A stretch of 64,000 nucleotides of DNA from Sporothrix humicola. Taxonomy: Eukaryota; Ascomycota; Sordariomycetes; Ophiostomatales; Ophiostomataceae. Within the stretch, counting starts at the first letter, position 1. Every line of letters starts with the position of its first letter. Positions 56,843 through 64,000 of this stretch are shown here, piece after piece. The stretch lies in contig WNYE01000017.1 of NCBI GenBank assembly GCA_021396245.1, positions 186,001-250,000 on the forward strand. The letters run 5' to 3'. The position numbers and the translations under genes were made by a program. Under the pieces are notes generated by a model. That model saw only the letters and a program-made list of their open reading frames with translations. It was not told the DNA's origin and searched no databases.

Positions 56843-59800
56843 GGTTTTTCGTCCCCTTTTTTTTCTGGTCACTTTTTTTTCTGCTGAGGCTCCACGCACA
56901 CCATCATCCCTGCGGTGTGTTCCCTGTCCCCGGTTCTGACCATTCGGGTTGCCCCCTTTGCAGAAGTGGATCCCTACCGCACCAACGGTGTGCGATGGGA
57001 AGGAAAGAGCGGAGGAGGCAATTACCACTTGTAACTCGTACCTTTTTATCTTCCCACCACCAGATGGGAGAGACTTCAGAGGAAGGAACAGCCGCCGCCA
57101 TCTGGGCATGATCCCGTTTGAGACATCGCCACGATTGGGGAAGGACCTTACCACCACTGGCCAAGTTTTGGCTTCAAGACCCGAGGGCACCCTCTTGACG
57201 AGCTTCTCCTCTGAGGAAAGTGTTGGGGAGCAAAAAAAAAAAAAAAACAGCAAAGCAGCAAAGCAATCCCGGATATACCTGTACTCGCAGTGTCTGGCTC
57301 TGGAGCATTTTCAAGACTGCCAGAGTCCCAAGGCCAACAACCACTACGACGTATTCTGGAACAACCCCCGCGCTATGACGGAACAATAATCAAAAAGTCA
57401 ATCTCAGCGCGGCGTACCAGCCGCCCGTTTCACTAGTGGCCTCCTTTTCTCCCACCATGCCACGAAATACTAGCTCCTCAGCTCCTCTGGCAGATGGAGG
57501 GAAAAGCATGACTGACAGGAACGAACACAACGCTCACCGTCTTTGTTCGGGAGATGGCACTAGGTAAAGCTTCCCGGCCTTCCGTTCTCACTAACAGCCT
57601 CCCAAGGGCACGAAATGGAGACGAAATGGAGGGTGGCTAGCAGTTAGTGCAGCCACTGAACCTCCACTGGACAGGGCACATCGTCCACTTGCCATTGCTT
57701 TTTGCTCTTGGGCGCTTGTCGATTGTTGGCTTAGCCTGGGACTGAGCGCAAAATGGGGTTCTCATTTTCTCATTTTGCGGTGAGCAAGCGTTGTTTTCAT
57801 TTTGAGTTGTGACTTGATCTGGTTCCCTGTCCATTGGTTCTTGGTGCAGTCCGTCATCTGCCAGTCGAATTTTTGAGAATTTCTCCTCCTCATCTCCTTC
57901 GTCTCCTTCTTTTCTTCCAATTCTTTTCCTTCTTCTCTGGCTAGTCTCTTTTCCAAACAGAAGCCAAGGTTGCAGTGGGGCTCACACCGACGGTTTGATT
58001 GTAACGGCATGGGTACCGTCCGGTTGGAGCAAGAGCTTCTGGTGTTTTCGTTCCCCTTGTTCTTGTCCTGCAAAGAAGGCACAGAAGGGACACAAGACTG
58101 CCCCTCGCCACTTCAGGGCAACTCATGATACCAGCTCGATACCAGGCTATTGTTCAGCCTGGTCTAGTTTTGTGGACAAGAGATGCTTGTCAGATGAGTT
58201 GCAGCGCAGGATTCTCATGGAAGCTTCCGCGGATGCTGCCAGGCTGCTTCGAAGGAGCATGATACGAACGTACTTGCCCAAGTACAGACACATGCATTGG
58301 TCTACGATGTATTACATACATCGTACAGATGATATGAACAGATGGCGCATCCCCCGTCAGCGTGCAGGGCTCGACACGATGTGGATGATATGGAGAAGAT
58401 GGGGCTGGAGATAGCCTCTCGTCACAATCACGTTGCGGCCGTGGACTGCGCAGTTTCGCAACTCTTCTGTCAAGCGCAGGAGGACGGAGCACACACCTAT
58501 ATCATTAGATGCAACCTCTTTGTGATCGACCTCCGTGCAGCGTCAACGCGCAGTGTTCACATGATGTGAACCCAATGCGCCCCGAATTAAGTGCAACCGG
58601 GGCCGCTGCTTATCACCAAACCCAGGAGATCAATGGATCAATGGCCTGGTCCTTGCTCGCTTGTTCGCTTGTCTCTGGTTTATTGCGGAGCGTGGTGCAA
58701 AGGAGGTTTTCCTTAGTCGTGTCTTACACATCGGTTGCGGGCTTTTGTGCCGTTGTAATTTTTCATGTCCCTCTGTATTCCATTGTACTTCTGCCAGGGA
58801 TGTTGCACAGACAGTCTCTGTGTGGCCGTGTAAGTGGACGAGTGGCTGCTGATTTTCTGGGAGGGACGGGACAAGATGCCTGCTTCTGGTCATCGCCCAT
58901 CACAATGTGCCCATCAACCACAAATGCAACGGAAGGATATTTCCATAGCGGAACATTCAGGTCGTGGATCGTGACTTGGGAGATGCAGTGCCTTTTTTTA
59001 TTTGTATCTGCACACACTCGCCCCTCGTGCGTCCTTCCCTCCTCTTCGTGAGATGTTCCAACTGCTCGTGTTTTTCTGGTGATGGGCGCCTCATTATCAC
59101 CTTGTTCGTCGTGCGATATGCTGACCACCGCCCCATTCCTCGTTTAGCTTGCAACGCGTCGGCTTGTTTCAAGTTGTGTCTGTTGGCCACACAAAGCTAA
59201 TTCAACCCTCGTCCTTTTGCCTCTCTCGCCCTTTTTTTCTGTTCCTTTTCACTCAGTCCGATACGATGCCCGGACAGGCAATGCCGGTAATTTCATCTTG
59301 GGAAGTCTCCACACCAAAAGCACTTGCTTGCAAGCCGCCCACACAGGGGCTATCCATGGCGCGTTGAACTGGTTTAGGCCTACCTGGGAAAAGGTGTTTC
59401 ATCGGCGAATTTTCTCTCCCAGATAGATCACTCGTAATACATCGTAATAGTATCTTCTTCGTCTTCCCAGTCTTGGCTTGGCCGCCACGCAAAGAACTTT
59501 CCCATATGGCTTGCATTCTCGGTACAATGAAGAACAGACAATGCTCAAAAATACCACTGCGCAAAACCCACGACGTATTAGGCACCATATCGCGCCTAGC
59601 ACCACCAAGATCCGGGCGCGCCGCCGTTTGATCTTGCAAAATGGTGCCGACTTGCCGAGCTCATGCCCCTTTTTTTTTTTTGAGCAAGGTCGAAATAAAC
59701 CTCCGCGTTGGCTTCTCTCGTTCTTCTGGCTCCCTTCTTTCCCCCGGTTGCACTTGTACGCTTGGGTTTGGATGACAGCCGTTGTAGCCAATCTGCTTCA

Positions 59801-60600
59801 GGAAAGAAACCGTTGCAGGTGGTGACGTCTTTCCGACGACTAACACCCCAAGTCCCCTTTTCCCATTTGTTCATGCCGTTCGTTCATTCGTTGATCCCCA
59901 ATCACACGGGCCCCCTGTTTGTCTGTTTGCTTTTTCTTCAACAATGATGAGAGGGCGGTGAGCAAGTCCGATCGCTTGCTTCTGCATTTCGCGCTTTCTA
60001 TTCGGCTACCGCGTTTGCCAGCCGGGTTGCGACTTACGAGGGAGAGGCATTTATCTCGTTTTATGCTTGTCGACAACGTCCTGTGATGAGAAAAGGAAGC
60101 AGGGAGCTGCAAGAAACGCGGCGAGATATGTGGTGACGATGCAAGAAGCCACTCGCAAAGTACACGTGGAGGTCGGATTCACAAATAAAACACTCTTGAG
60201 GCGCGTCCTTTTGTTCTCAAGGCTGTTCTGAAGGAGGATCACAGCCACCAACGGCGTCTCTCTCGTCTCCTGTCGCCGCTTTCTTGCATGCACAACCCGT
60301 GTCCCGCGTATTTGTACATTGTTCTGGAAAAGAAGGAAAGAGATTCCAACCTCGTTTCGTCCGTATGCCCAACATATTCCGTTGTAGCGCGCGCGTTTCT
60401 TGTTCGTTGGTTTGCTACAGCGCAAATGCGCTCCGAGCTTGTACAAAGCATGGACAAGAATTCGATGCCGATGTGGGTACAAAAGTAAGAAACGTCGTAT
60501 AAAATGCTGTGCACTTACAAAACTCTGAAGATGTGGCTGCCCAGCCAAGATGCGCCTGCAAAAGGTAGCTCCTCGCGACCCTCCATTGTGTCAGGATCTT

Positions 60601-63600
60601 GCCGTGAATCGTGTTTGTGATCGAAGCTGTGACCGAGTTGTGACCAAATTGTGATCGCTTTCGGCGGCTTGTCCTTTTCCTGCTTTTTCCTGCGTCTTTC
60701 TGCTCGTCACTTGCGGCCGTTTGTGCTCGGTTACAGCTTACTATCGTTGCGGTCGCCTCGTTTTTTTCCTTTCTTTCTGTTCGCTGGTTGCGTCATGGAT
60801 AATGTGTTTTGGATTTTCGAATGTCGTACACAGCATCTTGCGTCCATTCGGCTTATCGGCTGCTGGTCCGGCCGTGATGTCTTGATGTCTTTGCTGAACA
60901 ATGAGGAACTGAGGGCGTAACTGTTGCCCGAAAATGTGAGCTGCGAATACGGCATGCCCCGTATCACCCGTGATCCGTTGTGACCGACATCTGGCTGCGC
61001 CTTCCTGTTAGAATAAGATCAAATGAAAATAAAGAGACAAAAAAAGGAAAGAACGGGAGCGTTGTTGGGCAGGAGGCAGGCAGTGGTGCGTTGGCTGTGC
61101 TGCTCTTGCCCATTGTTGTGTGTTGGGCGCCAACAGCGAAGGAAAAGTCGACAAAATTCCCGCTTCTGGCAATTACACAAACAGGGAAGGACCAGCACAA
61201 CATCAGCACTCTGTCTGCCTGTGTCGCAGGGGCAGCATCCTTCCGTGTGGTATGCCTCATTGTATTGGTCGCGCTTTCCTTTTCAAATGAATGTTTACAC
61301 TTGCCGTTCTTTCATTTTGACAATCCTCTCACACCCCCTTTTTCTCTCTCTTCGCCCTCAACCTCAATCACCCGTCAACTCTCTTGTCACCCCCTTCACA
61401 CAGACAACTCTTTTTCCCGTTTGGTCCATCACATCTCGTCGTTCTTTTTCGTTCTCACCACATCCTTTGGCTGCGTCCCGATGCCGCCAACCACTCGACC
61501 ACTCGATTTACATCTTTTATTTCGTCCCTTGTACAAGTAAACAAAAGGTACTTGCAAAACCATATCGCCTGTACTTTCGGCCACCTGCAGACGATGCCTT
61601 CACCCGTTGGTTTCTCGTCATGTCGAAATCCCCTTCCACCAATGCAGAGTCCTTTTCAGGTATTTTTCAGGCATTGTGCTGTGATTCCCTGTTTCGATTC
61701 CCACCCCAAACAATGGCTGCTGGAAGGTCGCCTTGACCTATGCAGTCGCGATCTTACTTTCCGATTCACCGCCTCCAATCCAGGCCCACGGCCCTGCTTT
61801 CTTCCATTTCTTTGCCAGGCTTCCTTAGGCCATTCACCTGAGCACCTGAGCATCTGAGCACCTGAGCACCTCCAGGCTCACGCGGGGTTCTTAGACTCAA
61901 CAGAGTCACAATAATATGATCCTCGCTGTGTGCTGGTCGGTGCTCTGGTCCACTGTATTGGCGTGACAGGACCCCACTACACTGCACCACAGAAGCGATA
62001 TGCTATGGAGTAGCGTTACGCTGGTTTTGTGACTTCAAGGCCCACGAGACGTCAGGGCAGAGCACTGGGACTGAACAAGCGAGTCGAATTTTTCACCCTT
62101 GTTGCCCTAGGTGTGTTCTTTTGAGCTTCTTTTCCTTCTGTGCCCCGGCTCCGTCTCACTGGAAGGACTCAGTTTTTTTTTTTTTTTTTCACTTGTCTCC
62201 ATCCCCCGACCGGACCAGCAAAGCGCCCGTGCGGTACGACCACGCGTGCCACTTTCACCGCATCCACCTTTGTCTGCCCCGTTTCTTCGTCACCGCCAAG
62301 AATGCGAATGAAAATGCAGAGCACTCGAATACGAGCAACATCGGCTGCTGCGTTCTCCTACTCGGTACGGAGGTACATGGCTTTCGATACCTTCCGCCAA
62401 ATATACCGGAAGGGCTACCAGCATTCCCGCAAAGTGCAGGAGGATGACTGCTTCGGTTTTTTTTAAAGTATTGCTGACAATGCTTGTAAAAAATGCATGT
62501 TGTCTCCCCTGCCTTAGACTCATTCATACGACATCACGCACGATCAATTGGGCGGATAGTGGACTCTGTGATGGTCAACAATGACACGAAAATAGACACA
62601 AGAAGGCAGCAAGCTGCATATGCACCCTTTACCGCCGCAAGGCCCCTGCAAGACCGCTTCCTCCGACGCTACCAGGCGGTCTCATGTTCTCTTATTTACA
62701 GCTCCCCTCGACTGGCGGTATGCATGTCCACCTTAACCCCTCCAACCACAGACTCAACGATGTCGTATGCCTCAAAGCAAACAGAGCAGGATACAAGATA
62801 CAAGATACAGAATCAATCACACAACGGCTGCTGCCCAGCTTACAAGCACACCTCCAAGCAAGTGCGTACCCAACCCATGCACAAGGCTCGCATTTCGCCA
62901 TGCATCTCCAAGTGGATTCACCTCACATGGGCGTGCACTCAACGGGCGAAGTACCGGCCGACAGCGACGCAAATTTGGATTTGGAGGTGAGGCGAAAATC
63001 GAGAATGTAACCACGCTCCAAACGGTCAACCGGCCGATGCAAAGATCCTCTCTGGCATCACAGAATGGAGTGGCACACCGGTCACGCTCGAAGGCGGTAA
63101 GGCACTTGAAAATGTCTGAGAGCAAGGCGAGGCCGAGTTCAGGTTCAGGCTCGAGTTCAGAGAGCCGCTCAAGTGCACAAAGTACCAGAAACAAGAGCTG
63201 CCATGACCTGCCACGGCGGCCTGCCACACGCGACGGAAGATACAGAAAGATCTCAAAAACAAGTGCTTGTGCACAGGGAAGTGGCTACACAGTCATACCG
63301 CGTATGCCGCATATTGTACCCTCTGTTTGTTGCACCACCTCGACTGTGAGACGAGAAGACAGGCCAGCGCAAGGGGTCCCGCAGGCATGCGGGTGAGTGA
63401 ACGTGGCTGCAAAAATTGCGGAGCGTCCTGTGTCTCCTTACATCTCCTGCAGTCTGTGGCAGCAAAAAGGTGGCAAGAGAGCAGAAGAGGCCTGGCCGTT
63501 CCAGGGCCGACAGCTAGGCGCCGCTGTCACCGCTCAAGAGGCCGTGGTCGCACCGCCCTCTCATATATTGCACGGCCGAGCTGCTTACCTACCCGTTGAC

Positions 63601-64000
63601 CTTTTGTGCAAACGACAGTCTCGGACAACGGAGCAGCATTGCAGCATTGAGATGAGCACCCACGACGCTCTCGCGCTCTGCACGATAATGATAATTTTAT
63701 TCTTTCCTCCCTCCCTGGCCTCATGGCCTTGGAAACAAACTGGGTATCCCACGCACCAGGACCGCAACCGCTCCCTCCTGGGAGGCTCATCCTTGTCTGT
63801 CCTACGGGCATCCAGCGAGCTAACAAGCGTTAGCGTACCAGAAAGCCATATTGCTACGGGGGTGGGTGAGCCAACCTGTTGGACCCAGGCCCCGGAATTT
63901 GTCTTGCAACGAGCCCCGTCGAGCGGCACATTTTATTGATTTATTCTCTGGGCTGGGACCCGGCTCAGCCATTCTCAGTTAGACCTCCCAAATGATCTAC
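60601..64000. other. Gene-free right end, pyrimidine-rich at 60.6-61.5 kb
   Basis: No gene recognised up to the window edge. Pyrimidine-rich + strand sequence at 60650-60790 and 61290-61500 resembles a leader, so a gene on the + strand beyond 64000 is possible. An 8-bp repeat lies at 61835-61873 and a T17 run at 62173-62189. Confidence 0.45.
61835..61873. repeat. 8-bp tandem repeat CACCTGAG
   Basis: Four full units (one with a T change) plus a partial fifth, in non-coding DNA. Confidence 0.8.

Larger units (their letters stand above)
51701..60600. other. Gene-free region
   Basis: About 8.9 kb with only short frames on both strands, none with a recognisable domain. It contains a four-copy 9-bp repeat at 56807-56842, a two-copy 14-bp repeat at 56495-56522, an A16 run at 57232-57247 and CGTCGTA heptamers at 57345 and 60493. 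Positions 56460-56650 and 57850-57950 are pyrimidine-rich on +. No RNA gene or mobile element was recognised. Confidence 0.5.

Noticed and set aside
61023..61736. 237-residue frame on + near the right end
   Set aside because: Ser/Pro/Phe-rich translation of C/T-rich DNA with no recognisable motif.
46370..64000. Secondary-metabolite or other gene cluster
   Set aside because: No synthase, transporter, P450 or transcription-factor domains appear in any frame.
1..64000. tRNA, rRNA and CRISPR features
   Set aside because: A scan by eye for T-loop-like sequences gave only isolated matches without cloverleaf context, and no spaced direct repeats of CRISPR type are present.

Overview
The window looks like nuclear DNA of a filamentous ascomycete (Pezizomycotina, probably Sordariomycetes-like; I cannot place the genus). 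The evidence is protein-coding genes split by short GT-AG introns (mostly 52-93 nt) with CTAAC/CTGAC branch points, a FlbA-type RGS protein with two DEP domains, a DUF7053 protein, G/C-rich third codon positions, and pyrimidine-rich stretches upstream of starts. There is no sign of bacterial, viral or plasmid content.

Layout. Positions 1-4864: no recognisable gene, strongly pyrimidine-rich on the + strand. 4865-6100 (-): HGH1, an eEF2-folding factor. 6640-8151 (+): ENP1/bystin, a 40S biogenesis factor that shares a 539-bp divergent promoter with hgh1. 9033-10368 (+): CDC73 of the Paf1 transcription-elongation complex. 13191-15341 (+): a DUF7053 protein with a Gln-rich disordered tail. 16547-18992 (-): FlbA-like RGS protein. 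18993-34582: a 15.6-kb stretch without a convincing gene, purine-rich on + as far as about 31 kb, upstream of flbA. 34583-37999 (-): ORC4 carrying an N-terminal PHD finger. 38558-40072 (+): an AlkB-family dioxygenase with a CUE-like segment and a GRF zinc finger, divergent from orc4. 40293-42894 (-): a four-exon, 802-residue protein I could not assign. 43359-44685 (-): a UBC-fold protein without a catalytic cysteine (AKTIP/FTS-like). 45204-46369 (-): a CCDC124/Lso2-type ribosome-dormancy protein with an unusually long intron. 46370-64000: 17.6 kb with no convincing gene.

The genes are mostly conserved housekeeping and signalling functions, not a metabolic or defence cluster. Three act on ribosomes or translation (hgh1, enp1, CCDC124-like). 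One pair acts on DNA (orc4 and the AlkB-like gene) and shares a promoter with G1/S-like elements. FlbA controls G-protein signalling and development. About two thirds of the window is non-coding. The unusual content lies there: long, strand-skewed, gene-free regions and recurring short motifs (TACGGAGTA, CGTCGTA, TTTTGGCGG, TTATCGATAA). I did not find a convincing new multi-gene system. Exon joins were deduced by eye from splice signals and reading frame.
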